Below are positions 42,568 through 51,358 of a DNA stretch of 64,000 bases, one piece after another (positions within the stretch are counted from its first letter, which is position 1; each line of letters opens with the position of its first letter). Made by a program: the position numbers and the translations under genes. The stretch is from Nonomuraea africana (GTDB lineage Bacteria > Actinomycetota > Actinomycetes > Streptosporangiales > Streptosporangiaceae): the NCBI RefSeq assembly GCF_014873535.1, contig NZ_JADBEF010000001.1, forward strand, positions 3,968,001-4,032,000, written 5' to 3'. The notes under the pieces are model-generated. The model saw nothing but the letters and a program-made list of their open reading frames with translations, did not search any database and was not told the origin of the DNA.

Positions 42568-43491
42568 TCAGCGCACCGGCTCCAGGGCCGGCGCGCACGT
42601 GCCCGAGGTGGCGCAGCCGACGAAGTGGCCGGGCTCGACCTCCACGAGGCCGGGCCACGTCGCGTCGCGCCCCGCGGCGCCGTGGTAGAAGCAGGTCGCC
42701 TCCGCCTCGGGCCGGTCCTCCTCCTCCGACCACCTGTGGTGCAGCCGCGGAACCGAGCCGAGCAGGTTCCTCGTGTAGGGGTGCAGGGGGTTGCCGAAGA
42801 CCAGCTCGGTCCGGCCCATCTCGACGACCCTGCCGCTGCGCAGCACGACCGTCTTCTCGCTGACGTAGTTGCCGAGCGACAGGTCGTGCGTGATGAACAG
42901 GATGCCGAGCCCTCTCCCCTTGAGCTCGCCGAGCAGGTTCAGCACGTCGATCCTGGTCGAGGCGTCCAGCATGCTGATGATCTCGTCGGCGACCAGCAGC
43001 CTGATGTCCAGCAGCAGCGCGCGGGCGATCAGCAGGCGCTGCAACTGCCCTCCGCTGAGCTGGTGCGGGTACTTCCCGAGCACGGCTCCGGGATCCAGCC
43101 GTACGGCCGCGAGCGAACTCTCCACCCTGCCCTGCCAGTCGGCCGCGCCCATCCTGGGGAAGAACCGCTGCCTGATCATCTCCAGCACCCTGTCGGCCTT
43201 GAAGATCGGGTTGTAGGAGCTGAAGGGATCCTGGAAGACGCCCTGCACCGACCGGTAGTAGTCCTTCGTCCCTGCCACGTCGGCGCCGTCCAGGGTGATC
43301 GTGCCGCCCGAGACGGGGGCGAGGCGCAGGATCATCCTGCCCAGCGTGCTCTTGCCGCTGCCGCTCTCGCCGATCAGGGAGACGACCTCGCCCTCCGCGA
43401 CCTCGAACCCCACCTCGCGTACGGCATGCAGCTCGCGCCCGCCGAACGACCCTGTCCTGTAGGTCTTGGAGACCCCGTCCAGTCTGAGCAT
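42568..43491 (-). CDS. Opp/Dpp-type ABC transporter ATP-binding protein (second ATPase)
   Basis: This 307-residue ATPase has Walker A GESGSGKST (about 39-47), signature LSGGQLQRL and Walker B LLVADEIISMLDAST, in which the usual DEPTS reads DEIIS. The C-terminal Cys-rich region (TCFYHGAAGRDATWP ... CATSGTC) is typical of oligopeptide-type ATPases. It is the last gene of the five-gene importer; the start ATG overlaps the stop of the preceding ATPase gene by one base (TGATG). The 147-bp gap to convergent cebR has nothing I can support. Confidence 0.9.
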   Translation of the reverse strand: MLRLDGVSKTYRTGSFGGRELHAVREVGFEVAEGEVVSLIGESGSGKSTLGRMILRLAPVSGGTITLDGADVAGTKDYYRSVQGVFQDPFSSYNPIFKADRVLEMIRQRFFPRMGAADWQGRVESSLAAVRLDPGAVLGKYPHQLSGGQLQRLLIARALLLDIRLLVADEIISMLDASTRIDVLNLLGELKGRGLGILFITHDLSLGNYVSEKTVVLRSGRVVEMGRTELVFGNPLHPYTRNLLGSVPRLHHRWSEEEDRPEAEATCFYHGAAGRDATWPGLVEVEPGHFVGCATSGTCAPALEPVR

Positions 43492-44435
43492 CACACGGCG
43501 TTCCAGCAGGCGACGGAGTGTCCCGGCGCGACCTCGGCGAAGGGCGGCTCCTCCGCGCAGCGCTCGAAGGCGAGCGGGCAGCGGCTCCTGAACCTGCAGC
43601 CCTTCGGCGGGTCGAGCAGGGAGGGCGGGCGTCCTGGAATGCCCTGGAGCCTGCGTTCCTCGTAGCGGACGCCGACCTCGGGCAGCGAGGAGATGAGCGC
43701 CTGGGTGTAGGGGTGGCGGGGCGCGGAGACGATGACGTCGGCGGGCGCCTTCTCGGCCAGCTTCCCGGCGTACATCACCATGATCGTGTCGGCGATCTGG
43801 TAGCCGAGCGAGATGTCGTGGGTGACCACGATCATGCTCTTGACCAGGTCGCGGTCCCTGAACTCCAGCAGCGTCTTCGCCACGGCCTTCTGCGAGGAGA
43901 CGTCGAGGGCCGAGGTGACCTCGTCGGCGATCAGCAGGGAAGGGTTGAGCAGCGTGGAGATGACCATCACCATGCGCTGCTTCATCCCGCCCGAGAGCTC
44001 GATCGGGTAGCGGTCGAGCACGTCGGCGGAGAGGCCGACCAGTCCGACGCGCCGTTCGAGCTCCTGCCGCATGGGCGCGACGCCGCGCGACCTGAGCAGC
44101 TCGTCGACCATCCGGCCGATCTTCCTCGTGGGGTTCATGGCGCTCATGGCGTACTGCGGGATGAGCGACACCTCGTGGAACCTGAAGGGGTTCATCGCCT
44201 CGGTGTCGCCGACGGGCAGCTCCTTGCCATCGAGCTCGGCGCTGCCGCCGATGTGCCGCATCCTGCCGTCGAGCCTGATGAGGCTCTTGCCGAGCGTCGA
44301 CTTGCCCGAGCCCGACTCGCCGGCCAGGCCCATGATCTCGCCGTCGGCGAGGGAGAAGCTGACGCCGTCGAGGGCCTTCACGTCCCCCTTGAGCGTCCGG
44401 TAGTAGACCCTGAGGTCCTCCACCTTCAAGGTCAT
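43491..44435 (-). CDS. Opp/Dpp-type ABC transporter ATP-binding protein (first ATPase)
   Basis: This 314-residue ATPase has Walker A GESGSGKST, signature LSGGMKQRM, Walker B LLIADEVTSALD and switch His in VVTHDISLG. The C-terminal Opp-specific block KGCRFRSRCPLAFERCAEEPP carries the cysteine motif of oligopeptide and oligosaccharide ATPases, which can bind an iron-sulfur cluster. It lies 1 bp downstream of the permease gene. With its neighbour it forms the ATPase heterodimer. Confidence 0.92.
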   Translation of the reverse strand: MTLKVEDLRVYYRTLKGDVKALDGVSFSLADGEIMGLAGESGSGKSTLGKSLIRLDGRMRHIGGSAELDGKELPVGDTEAMNPFRFHEVSLIPQYAMSAMNPTRKIGRMVDELLRSRGVAPMRQELERRVGLVGLSADVLDRYPIELSGGMKQRMVMVISTLLNPSLLIADEVTSALDVSSQKAVAKTLLEFRDRDLVKSMIVVTHDISLGYQIADTIMVMYAGKLAEKAPADVIVSAPRHPYTQALISSLPEVGVRYEERRLQGIPGRPPSLLDPPKGCRFRSRCPLAFERCAEEPPFAEVAPGHSVACWNAV

Positions 44436-44436
44436 G

Positions 44437-45324
44437 TCACATCTCCCTCAGCTTGGGATTGAACACCTCGTCGAGGCCGACGTTCATCACGTAGAGCGAG
44501 CCGACGACGGCCGTGATGCCGAGTCCGGGCGGGATGAACCACCACCACATGCCGAGGTGCAGCGCGTTGTAGCGGGCGGCGTTGTTCAGCATCAGGCCCA
44601 GGGAGATCGAGTCGGTCGGGCCGAGCCCGACGAAGTCGAGGGAGGCGCCGATCAGCACCGATCCCCCGAACAGCAGGATGAAGGCCATGAACAGGTAGGA
44701 GCTCATGTTGGGCGCGATCTCGGTGGTCATGATCTTCCACGGACGCACACCGCTGAGCCTGGCCAGGTCCACGAAGTCGCGGGTGCGCAGCGAGAACGTC
44801 TGCGCCCTGATCGCTCTTGCGACCCACGGCCACGAGGTGAGCCCGATGAAGACGGCCTGCACCGGGATGCTGCGGATGCCGAGATAGGCGTTGATCACCA
44901 GCAGGACGGCCAGCGCGGGCAGCACCAGGACGATGTTGGTCAGCATGTTCAGGACCTCGTCCACGACGCCGCCCCGGTAGCCGGCGGTGAACCCGATCGC
45001 CATGCCGATGACCGCGGCGATGCCGCCGCCGAGCAGGCCGACCAGGAACGTCGCGCGCAGGCCGTGGACGAACTGGGTGAAGATGTCCTGTCCGAAGAGC
45101 GTGGTGCCGAACCAGTGGTCGCCGGACGGCGGCGCGAACTGCGGGCCGACGTACGCGTTGGGGTCGCCGGCCGACACCAGCGGCCCGAACAGACCGAGCA
45201 GCAGGAGCGCCAGCAGTACGGCGAGGCCGGCCAGGAGCTTGCCGTTGCGCAGCGCGAAGTGCAGCGCCTCGGCGCGGACCCCCGCGGACGCGACCGCCGC
45301 CTTCTCGTCGGGAACGACGCTCAT
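44437..45324 (-). CDS. Opp/Dpp-type ABC transporter permease (DppC-like)
   Basis: This 295-residue inner-membrane protein has an N-terminal helix, a periplasmic loop (GDHWFGTTLFGQDIFTQFVHG, the DppC signature) and five further helices with the EAA-type loop DLARLSGVRPWKIMTTEIAP. Its ATG overlaps the upstream permease stop by 4 bp. Confidence 0.92.
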   Translation of the reverse strand: MSVVPDEKAAVASAGVRAEALHFALRNGKLLAGLAVLLALLLLGLFGPLVSAGDPNAYVGPQFAPPSGDHWFGTTLFGQDIFTQFVHGLRATFLVGLLGGGIAAVIGMAIGFTAGYRGGVVDEVLNMLTNIVLVLPALAVLLVINAYLGIRSIPVQAVFIGLTSWPWVARAIRAQTFSLRTRDFVDLARLSGVRPWKIMTTEIAPNMSSYLFMAFILLFGGSVLIGASLDFVGLGPTDSISLGLMLNNAARYNALHLGMWWWFIPPGLGITAVVGSLYVMNVGLDEVFNPKLREM

Positions 45325-46313
45325 GCCTCAGCCCCCATCCCGGCCCTGGTCCGCGGATCGACCAGGACGTAGACGATGTCGATGACGAAGTTGGCGATGA
45401 GCACGCCCGTCACGATGAACAGGAAGATGCCCTGGAGCAGGAAGAAGTCCTGGTTCTGGATGGCCTTGAGTATCAGGCTGCCGAGCCCCGGATAGGAGAA
45501 GACCACCTCGGTGACCAGCGCGCCCGCCACGAGCACGCCGAGCTGCAGGGCCAGGCCGGTGATCTGCGGCAGCACCGCGTTCCTGAAGGCGTAGCGGCGG
45601 ATCAGCCGCCGCGGGGCGCCGAGGGCCGCCAGATAGCTGGAGTAGTCGGCCTCCAGCTCATAGATGATCATGTTGCGCATGCCGATCGCCCAGCCGCCGA
45701 AGGCGACCAAGAACAGCGACAGGAACGGCAGGAACCAGTGCAGCGCCAGGCTGCCGGCGAACTCCCACGACAGGTTGGGACGCATCGCGTAGCTGTAACC
45801 GCCCGCCACGGGGAAGATCCCCGCCACGATGCCGAGCCCCCACGCCAGCAGGATGGCCAGCCACATGTACGGCGTGGCCGTCAGGATGTAGCCGACGGGC
45901 AGCACCGTGTTGTCCAGGAGCCTGCGCCTGGCCGCGAAGGCGCCGAACCTGTTGCCCGCCCACCAGCTCAGCAGGATCGCGGGAACCAGCAGGCCCAGGG
46001 TGTACGGCACGGCACGCGTGATCACGTCGGCCACCGGGGTGGGAAACAGCCAGATGCTGATCCCGAGGTCCCCGCGCAGCAGCGCGCCCCAGAAGTTGAG
46101 GTACTGCTGCCAGGCGGGCAGGTCGAGGCCGAACAGGCCGGTGTAGTAGGCCTGCATGGCCGCCACCGCCTCGGGCTGGGTGAGGTTGGCCCTCGACACC
46201 ATCGAGGCGACGGGGTCGCCGGGCATGAGACGCGGGATCAGCCAGTTGATGGTGACCGCCGCGAAGAAGGTGAGTCCGTAGATGAGCAGCTTCCTGCCGA
46301 AATAGCGTCGCAC
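45321..46313 (-). CDS. Opp/Dpp-type ABC transporter permease (DppB-like)
   Basis: This 330-residue permease has the DppB layout: N-terminal helix with LIPRLMPGDPV, a large periplasmic loop (GLFGLDLPAWQQYLNFWGAL), then five helices and the loop YLAALGAPRRLIRRYAFRNA contacting the ATPase. GTG start at 46313. A 75-bp GC-rich gap separates it from the binding-protein gene, with an inverted repeat (GGGCGGGCGGGCCGCCCC-like) that may attenuate transcription. Confidence 0.9.
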   Translation of the reverse strand: MRRYFGRKLLIYGLTFFAAVTINWLIPRLMPGDPVASMVSRANLTQPEAVAAMQAYYTGLFGLDLPAWQQYLNFWGALLRGDLGISIWLFPTPVADVITRAVPYTLGLLVPAILLSWWAGNRFGAFAARRRLLDNTVLPVGYILTATPYMWLAILLAWGLGIVAGIFPVAGGYSYAMRPNLSWEFAGSLALHWFLPFLSLFLVAFGGWAIGMRNMIIYELEADYSSYLAALGAPRRLIRRYAFRNAVLPQITGLALQLGVLVAGALVTEVVFSYPGLGSLILKAIQNQDFFLLQGIFLFIVTGVLIANFVIDIVYVLVDPRTRAGMGAEA

Positions 46314-46388
46314 GCGAGAACTCCAGAGAGGACGGCGAAGGGCGGGCGGGCCGCCCCCTCCGGCGAGGGAAGGGGCGGCGGACGGGGG

Positions 46389-48155
46389 TCAGCCCTTCGC
46401 CGGCTGGATCTCGGTGAGCGTCAGGATGCCGCCCAGCTCCAGCCAGTTGCGCCACATGGTCGGCGCGGACTTGGGCGCGTCAGGGGCCGACGACGGCCAG
46501 TTCGTCCACACCGAGCTGGTGGTCTGCGACCACAGGCCGTTGTACCAGAGCGGGATGGCCGGCATCTCCTCCAGCTGGATGCGCTGGATCCTGGACAGGA
46601 CCTCCTTCATCCCGGCCTCGTCCTCGGGCTTCTTGCCGTCGAGCTCCTGGACCAGCTCCCAGGCCTTCTTGTTCTCGTAGCGGCCGAAGTTGACCGTGTT
46701 CTGCGCCTTCTGGATCGGCAGCTGGAAGAGGTAGTCGTAGTACATCCACGGCGTGTTCGACAGCTGCCGCTCATTGTTGATCATCATGTCGAACTTGCCC
46801 GACGAGCGCTTGTCCACCAGGGCGTTGTAGTCGGGGAACTCGGGCGTGAGGTTGACGCCCACCGCCTTGGCGCTCTCGGCGATGACCCTGATCGACTCCA
46901 TCCAGTCGGACCAGCCGGCCGGCACCTCGATCTTCAGCTGGATCTTGGAACCGTCCTTGTTCTCGACGAAGCCGTCGCCGTCGGTGTCCTTGTATCCCGC
47001 GTCGGCCAGCATCTTCTTGGCCTTGGCCTGGTCGAAGGTGAATCCCAGCTCGCTCACCACGTTCTGGTCGACGTACTTGTCCCACTGCGGCAGCAGGCCG
47101 GTCGGGTTGGCGGGGCGCACGAGGTTGCCGTAGACGCCCTCGACGATCTTCTTGGTGTCGACGGCGCCGGCCACGGCCTTGCGGAAGGCCGGGTCGTCCA
47201 TGGGCTTCTTTTCGGTGTTGAGCACCAGCCACGCGGTGTTGGCCGACAGCATGTACGGCGGCTCGGGATAGTAGGTCTTCACGCCGAAGCTGCCGTTGAC
47301 CAGGTTGGCGATGCCGGGCAGGAAGTTGTTGCTCAGGTCGAGGCCATTCTGCAGCAGCAGGCCCATCGCGACCTCGTTGCTGGAGTTGACGATGTCGACG
47401 ATGTACTTCGGCTTGACGTCCTTGTTCAGCGCCTTGGTGGCCCACCAGCCGTCCCGCTTCACCCAGGCCACCCGGTCCTGGTCGTGGCTGTGGTAGGTGT
47501 ACGGGCCGGTGCCGACGGGCTTGTCGTTGACGCCGTTGACGACGTCCTCCTCCGAGCGGCTCTCCCAGACGTGCTTCGGCACGATCACCCTGCTGTACAG
47601 CGCGTTGGCCCACTGCTGGTAGTTGGGCTTGGAGAAGCTGAACCGCACCGTCTGCGCGTCGACCGCCTCGGCGCTCTTGAGGAAGGTCCACAGGTTGGCG
47701 TACGGGACGGTCTTCATCTTGCCGAGCTCGAAGGTGAACACGACGTCGGCCGCGGTGAGCGGCTTGCCGTCCGACCAGGTGACGCCCTGGCGCAGCTTCA
47801 GCTCGTAGGTGGTGTCGTCGGCCCAGGCGCCGCTCTCGGCCAGCCAGGGGGTGAACGTGCCCGTGTTGGGGTCGAACAGGAACAGCGGCTCGTAGACCAG
47901 GCCGTTGGTGCCCGTGGCGTGGTCCCAGTTCCTGATGGGGTTGAAGTTGGCCGGCGCTCCCCACTGGGTGCCGCCGGTGTAGAGCGTCTCGTTGCGCGGG
48001 AACGCGCCGGTGCCGCCCTGGGCGGGCGCCTGGCTCGCCGCCGCGCCGGGGGCGCTCGACTGCACGGCGGGCGCAGGCGGCTGCCCCGACGTGCAGGCGG
48101 TCACTACCAGGCAGGTCGCGAGCAGGGGAGTGAGCACGCGCCATCGGTTTCGCAT
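46389..48155 (-). CDS. Opp-family (SBP_bac_5) binding lipoprotein, probable cello-oligosaccharide receptor
   Basis: This 588-residue binding lipoprotein has the lipobox VTAC (Cys 21), a Ser/Ala/Pro/Gln linker, and the SBP family-5 fold (YEPLFLFDPNTGTFTPWLAE, then WSDGKPLTAADVVFTFELG). A calcium-loop-like DTDGDGFVENKDG lies in the middle. The C-terminal NWLELGGILTLTEI resembles sugar-binding members such as Thermotoga beta-glucan receptors more than peptide receptors (recalled, not searched). ATG 48155 follows AAGGAGA. The perfect CebR box in its leader strongly suggests a beta-glucan oligosaccharide ligand. Confidence 0.88.
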   Translation of the reverse strand: MRNRWRVLTPLLATCLVVTACTSGQPPAPAVQSSAPGAAASQAPAQGGTGAFPRNETLYTGGTQWGAPANFNPIRNWDHATGTNGLVYEPLFLFDPNTGTFTPWLAESGAWADDTTYELKLRQGVTWSDGKPLTAADVVFTFELGKMKTVPYANLWTFLKSAEAVDAQTVRFSFSKPNYQQWANALYSRVIVPKHVWESRSEEDVVNGVNDKPVGTGPYTYHSHDQDRVAWVKRDGWWATKALNKDVKPKYIVDIVNSSNEVAMGLLLQNGLDLSNNFLPGIANLVNGSFGVKTYYPEPPYMLSANTAWLVLNTEKKPMDDPAFRKAVAGAVDTKKIVEGVYGNLVRPANPTGLLPQWDKYVDQNVVSELGFTFDQAKAKKMLADAGYKDTDGDGFVENKDGSKIQLKIEVPAGWSDWMESIRVIAESAKAVGVNLTPEFPDYNALVDKRSSGKFDMMINNERQLSNTPWMYYDYLFQLPIQKAQNTVNFGRYENKKAWELVQELDGKKPEDEAGMKEVLSRIQRIQLEEMPAIPLWYNGLWSQTTSSVWTNWPSSAPDAPKSAPTMWRNWLELGGILTLTEIQPAKG

Positions 48156-48253
48156 GGAATCTCCTTCGTCCCCGCTCAGGGATCGCCCTGGCGGAGTTCT
48201 CCTCGAGCACCATCCCCCCGATGGCCTGAACAGCAAGGCGCCGCCTCGCTCAG

Positions 48254-48267
48254 TGGGAGCGCTCCCA
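48254..48267. promoter_or_regulatory. CebR box 3 (leader of the Opp-type importer)
   Basis: A third perfect TGGGAGCGCTCCCA, extended to the 18-bp palindrome AGTGGGAGCGCTCCCACT (48252-48269), lies about 30 bp downstream of the predicted start site of the minus-strand importer operon. Bound repressor would act as a road-block. Confidence 0.9.
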
Positions 48268-48304
48268 CTCGCCAAGCTCTCCGCCGCGCCGGACAGGTAA
48301 CGCG

Positions 48305-48333
48305 ACCGTAAAATCGGCGAATCTCGCTGTCAA
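48305..48333 (-). promoter_or_regulatory. Promoter of the Opp-type importer operon
   Basis: On the minus strand TTGACA (48333-48328), a 17-bp spacer and TACGGT (48310-48305) make a near-consensus sigma-70-type promoter. Transcription from it would run through CebR box 3 to the binding-protein gene. Confidence 0.7.
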
Positions 48334-48394
48334 TAGCGCTGCAGTACGCGTGACGTATCCGAGATACGCCGAAAAATCCTGGAACCGGATAGCG

Positions 48395-48408
48395 TGGGAG
48401 CGTTTCCA
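48395..48408. promoter_or_regulatory. Degenerate CebR box 4 (leader of the APH-fold kinase)
   Basis: TGGGAGCGTTTCCA matches the CebR palindrome at 12 of 14 bases, with a perfect left half. It lies 25 bases before the GTG start of the divergent kinase gene. Weaker repression or binding by a related LacI regulator is possible. Confidence 0.6.
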
Positions 48409-48433
48409 TACCCTTCCGGAGGGATCATCAGGG

Positions 48434-49423
48434 GTGGACAGCAGAACCAAACGCCGCCTCGACGCCGAGGCCCTCTCCGCGCTCGCCCACCGCGCCGTCG
48501 GCGCGCACGTGCGCGAAGCGGTCGAGCTCGCCGACGGCTTCGCCAACGCCGTGTGGAGGCTCCACCTCGACGACGGCCGCCAGGTCGTGCTGAAGCTCTC
48601 CCCTCCGCCCGACCTCGATCAGCTCACCTACGAGCGGGACCTGCTGCGCATGGAGGCCGCCGCCTGCTCCCACGCGGCCGCCGCGGGCGTGCCGGTGGCG
48701 AGCCTGCTGAAGGCCGGGTTCGACGACCCCGTGCTCGGCGGCGACTACCTCGTCATGGCGGCGCTCGACGGCACCCCGTGGAACCAGGCCGAGCTCGACG
48801 CCGCCGCCCAGGCGGCGCTGAGGTACGAGCTGGGCGGCCACCTGGCCCGCCTCAACACGGTGACGGGCCAGGTGTACGGCTACCCGCACAGCGGCCTCAC
48901 CGGCGCGACCTGGCGCGAGGCGTACCTGCGGATGACCGGCGCGCTGCTCGACGACGCCGTGCGCTATCAGGAGATCCCGCTCCCCCGTCCCGTCACCGAG
49001 CTCAGGGCGTTACTGGCGAGCGCCTCGGCGGCGCTGGAGGAGGTCACCACGCCGCACCTGGTGCACTTCGACGTCTGGACGGGCAACGTGTTCCTCGACC
49101 TGACCGGAACGCCCAGGATCCAGGCGATCATCGACCACGAGCGGGCCTTCTGGGGCGACCCGCTGGCCGAGCTGATCACCCCGACCCTCTTCGGCGAGAT
49201 CGACGAGGACGACCCGCTGCTGGCCGGATACCGCGCCGTCCGTCCGCTGGAGTTGACTCCCGCCGCGCACCGGCGGCTCGACCTCTACCGTGCCTACCTC
49301 TACCTGATCCTGCTCGTGGAGCACGGCCCGAGGCAGTACCCGGAGGACGACTACGCCCCGCTCAGGGAGCTGGCGACGACCTGGCTGGTGAAGGTCCTGG
49401 ACCGGCTCCAGGGATCCCCGTGA
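48434..49423 (+). CDS. APH-fold phosphotransferase, candidate CebR-regulated sugar kinase
   Basis: This 329-residue cytoplasmic kinase of the aminoglycoside-phosphotransferase/fructosamine-kinase superfamily has the ATP-binding ELADGFANAVWRLHLDDG and QVVLKLSPP (catalytic Lys), the catalytic loop HFDVWTGNVFLD with Asp and Asn (HxD....N), and the metal loop IIDHERAFWGDPLAEL, where DxD/DFG reads DHE. GTG 48434 follows GGAGGG by 10 bases; the longer start at 48350 would read through the operator. Regulatory context with two beta-glucan importers suggests a sugar substrate, as in the APH-fold maltokinases and glucosamine kinases. Antibiotic resistance is unlikely here. Confidence 0.8.
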   Translation: MDSRTKRRLDAEALSALAHRAVGAHVREAVELADGFANAVWRLHLDDGRQVVLKLSPPPDLDQLTYERDLLRMEAAACSHAAAAGVPVASLLKAGFDDPVLGGDYLVMAALDGTPWNQAELDAAAQAALRYELGGHLARLNTVTGQVYGYPHSGLTGATWREAYLRMTGALLDDAVRYQEIPLPRPVTELRALLASASAALEEVTTPHLVHFDVWTGNVFLDLTGTPRIQAIIDHERAFWGDPLAELITPTLFGEIDEDDPLLAGYRAVRPLELTPAAHRRLDLYRAYLYLILLVEHGPRQYPEDDYAPLRELATTWLVKVLDRLQGSP

Positions 49424-49478
49424 CGATCGGCGGGTAGGGAGGGGTTGCGCCTCCCCAAATCTCAACGGATGATGAATT

Positions 49479-50645
49479 ATGCGCTGTGTGATAGCGGGCG
49501 GCGGCCCGGCGGGCGCCATGCTCGCCCTGCTGCTGGCCAGAGCGGGCGTCGAGGTGACGTTGCTGGAGAAGCACGCCGACTTCCTGCGCGACTTCAGGGG
49601 TGACACCATCCACCCCTCGACCCTCCAGGTGCTCGACGAGCTGGGGCTGGCGGCGGCCTTCCACCGGATCCAGCACCGCAAGGTCTACGCGATCGACCTG
49701 GTCACCGACACCGGCAGGACCCATCTCTCGAGCCTGCGCAACCTGCCCGGCCCCTACAACTACATCGCCTTCGTCCCGCAGTGGGACTTCCTCACCCTCA
49801 TCACCGCCGAGGCCGCGAAGTACCCCACCTTCCGGCTGATCATGAAAGCCGAGGCGGTCGGCCTGATCCGCGAGGGCGGCGCGGTGCGCGGGCTGCGCTA
49901 CCGCGACGCCGAGGGCGAGCACGAGCTCAGGGCCGAGGTGACGATCGCCGCCGACGGTCGCGGCTCCACCCTGCGGGCGGCCGCCGGGCTGGTGCCGAAG
50001 GAGCTGGGCGCGCCGATGGACGTCGTCTGGTTCAGGATGCCGCGCGAGGGCGACGACCCCGGCGACACGTTTTTGCGCGTCTCCGCGGGGCATCTCATGG
50101 TCTCGATCAACAGGGAGACCTACTGGCAGCTCGGCTACGTCATCCCCAAGGGGGGCGCCGACCGGCTGCGCGCCGCGGGCATCGAGGAACTGCGCCGCAA
50201 GGTCGGGCAGCTGCTTCCCTTCCTCGGCGACCGTACGGACCAGATCGGGAGCTTCGAGGACGTCAGCGTGCTCACCGTGGCGCTGAACCGGCTCGAACGC
50301 TGGTACCGGCCCGGCTTCCTGTGCATCGGCGACGCGGCGCACGCGATGTCGCCGCTGTTCGGGGTCGGGATCAACCTGGCCGTGCAGGACGCCGTGGCCA
50401 CCGCCAACATCCTGCTGCGCGAGGGCCCTTCGGCGCTGCCCAAGGTGCAGCGGCGGCGGATGTTCCCGACGAGGGTGACGCAGTTCGCCCAGCAGGTGGC
50501 GCAGCGGCGGCTGGTCCAGCCTGCGCTGACCGGGACGCTGAGGCCCGCCAGCGTGCCGAACCTGGCCGCCGTGCCGCTGGTCAACACCCTGATCGCCCGC
50601 TTCATCGGCCACGGCGTCCGCCCGGAACACGTAACCGCAAAGTGA
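49479..50645 (+). CDS. FAD-dependent monooxygenase/oxidoreductase (PHBH fold)
   Basis: This 388-residue class A flavoprotein has the dinucleotide motif IAGGGPAGAML (5-15), the middle DG motif TIAADGRGSTLR (about 157-168) and the GD motif CIGDAAHAMSPLFGVGIN near residue 285. This is the architecture of p-hydroxybenzoate hydroxylase-like monooxygenases acting on aromatic or polyketide substrates. The C-terminus is short, with no thioredoxin-like domain. It is 55 bp downstream of the kinase on the same strand but without a CebR link of its own. The substrate is unknown. Confidence 0.88.
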   Translation: MRCVIAGGGPAGAMLALLLARAGVEVTLLEKHADFLRDFRGDTIHPSTLQVLDELGLAAAFHRIQHRKVYAIDLVTDTGRTHLSSLRNLPGPYNYIAFVPQWDFLTLITAEAAKYPTFRLIMKAEAVGLIREGGAVRGLRYRDAEGEHELRAEVTIAADGRGSTLRAAAGLVPKELGAPMDVVWFRMPREGDDPGDTFLRVSAGHLMVSINRETYWQLGYVIPKGGADRLRAAGIEELRRKVGQLLPFLGDRTDQIGSFEDVSVLTVALNRLERWYRPGFLCIGDAAHAMSPLFGVGINLAVQDAVATANILLREGPSALPKVQRRRMFPTRVTQFAQQVAQRRLVQPALTGTLRPASVPNLAAVPLVNTLIARFIGHGVRPEHVTAK

Positions 50646-50671
50646 CATAAAGCATTTACTATCGCTTGCCC

Positions 50672-51358
50672 ATGCGAGCAAGATCACTTGTCATCGGCCT
50701 GTTATGCGTGGTCGCGGGCCTCGGCGCCATCGTCGCCGGCGCGTACGGCCTGGCCACCGAGCTGACCAGGGGTCCGACCACGGAGGAGAAGACCAAGGCG
50801 AGCCTGCGCGAGCTGGCCCTGCGCTGGCGGTACTGGTCGGCGGAGCGACTGTTCCCCGCCCAGCTGGGGGACGTCGGCGACACCGGGTTCGCCCGCCGCC
50901 TCGGCATCGCCCCCGAGAGCGACTGCGCGAAGGCCCTGGACGAGGCCGCCGCCAGAGTGGTGACGCCGCGCGGCTGCGAGCGCGTGCTGCGGGCCACCTA
51001 CGCCGACAGCTCGGGCACCATGCTGGCCACGCTCGCCGTGGTGGTCATGAAGGACTCCGAGTCCGCGCGGGCGGCGCTGGCCGCGGGGAAGTGGGAGACC
51101 AGCGGCGTGCGTCCGGCGGGCTTCTCCGGCACGGTGTCGGCGAGGTTCGACACGGGCCAGGAGCAGGAGCGTTCGGCCACGCACCGCCTCAACTACCTCG
51201 TGCTGGGCACGGGCGGCTTCGCCGACGGCAGGCCGCGCATGGCCGAGGCCGACCGCACCGGACTGCCCGGCATCACGGCGGCCGCGATGGACAAGCTCGC
51301 CGGAAGACTGCTGAAGCCGGTGCCCGCCTGCGAGGTGAAGGAGATCGTCACATGCTGA
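50672..51358 (+). CDS. Membrane-anchored protein of unknown function, paired with the subtilisin-fold protein
   Basis: This 228-residue protein has one N-terminal helix (LVIGLLCVVAGLGAIVAGAYGL, so about residues 5-26) and an extracytoplasmic domain with four cysteines (DCAKAL, GCERVL, PACEVKEIVTC), suggesting disulfides. I recognise no family. ATG 50672 is used; a TTG 6 bases upstream is possible. TACTAT (50658-50663) lies 8 bases before the start, so the leader may be very short. The last 7 bases overlap the start of the next gene, tying its expression to the pseudo-subtilase. Confidence 0.7.
   Translation: MRARSLVIGLLCVVAGLGAIVAGAYGLATELTRGPTTEEKTKASLRELALRWRYWSAERLFPAQLGDVGDTGFARRLGIAPESDCAKALDEAAARVVTPRGCERVLRATYADSSGTMLATLAVVVMKDSESARAALAAGKWETSGVRPAGFSGTVSARFDTGQEQERSATHRLNYLVLGTGGFADGRPRMAEADRTGLPGITAAAMDKLAGRLLKPVPACEVKEIVTC

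Noticed and set aside
42568..48155. Dipeptide transporter (dpp)
   Set aside because: Architecture fits, but the exact CebR box and neighbourhood favour oligosaccharides; the peptide symbols were therefore not used.
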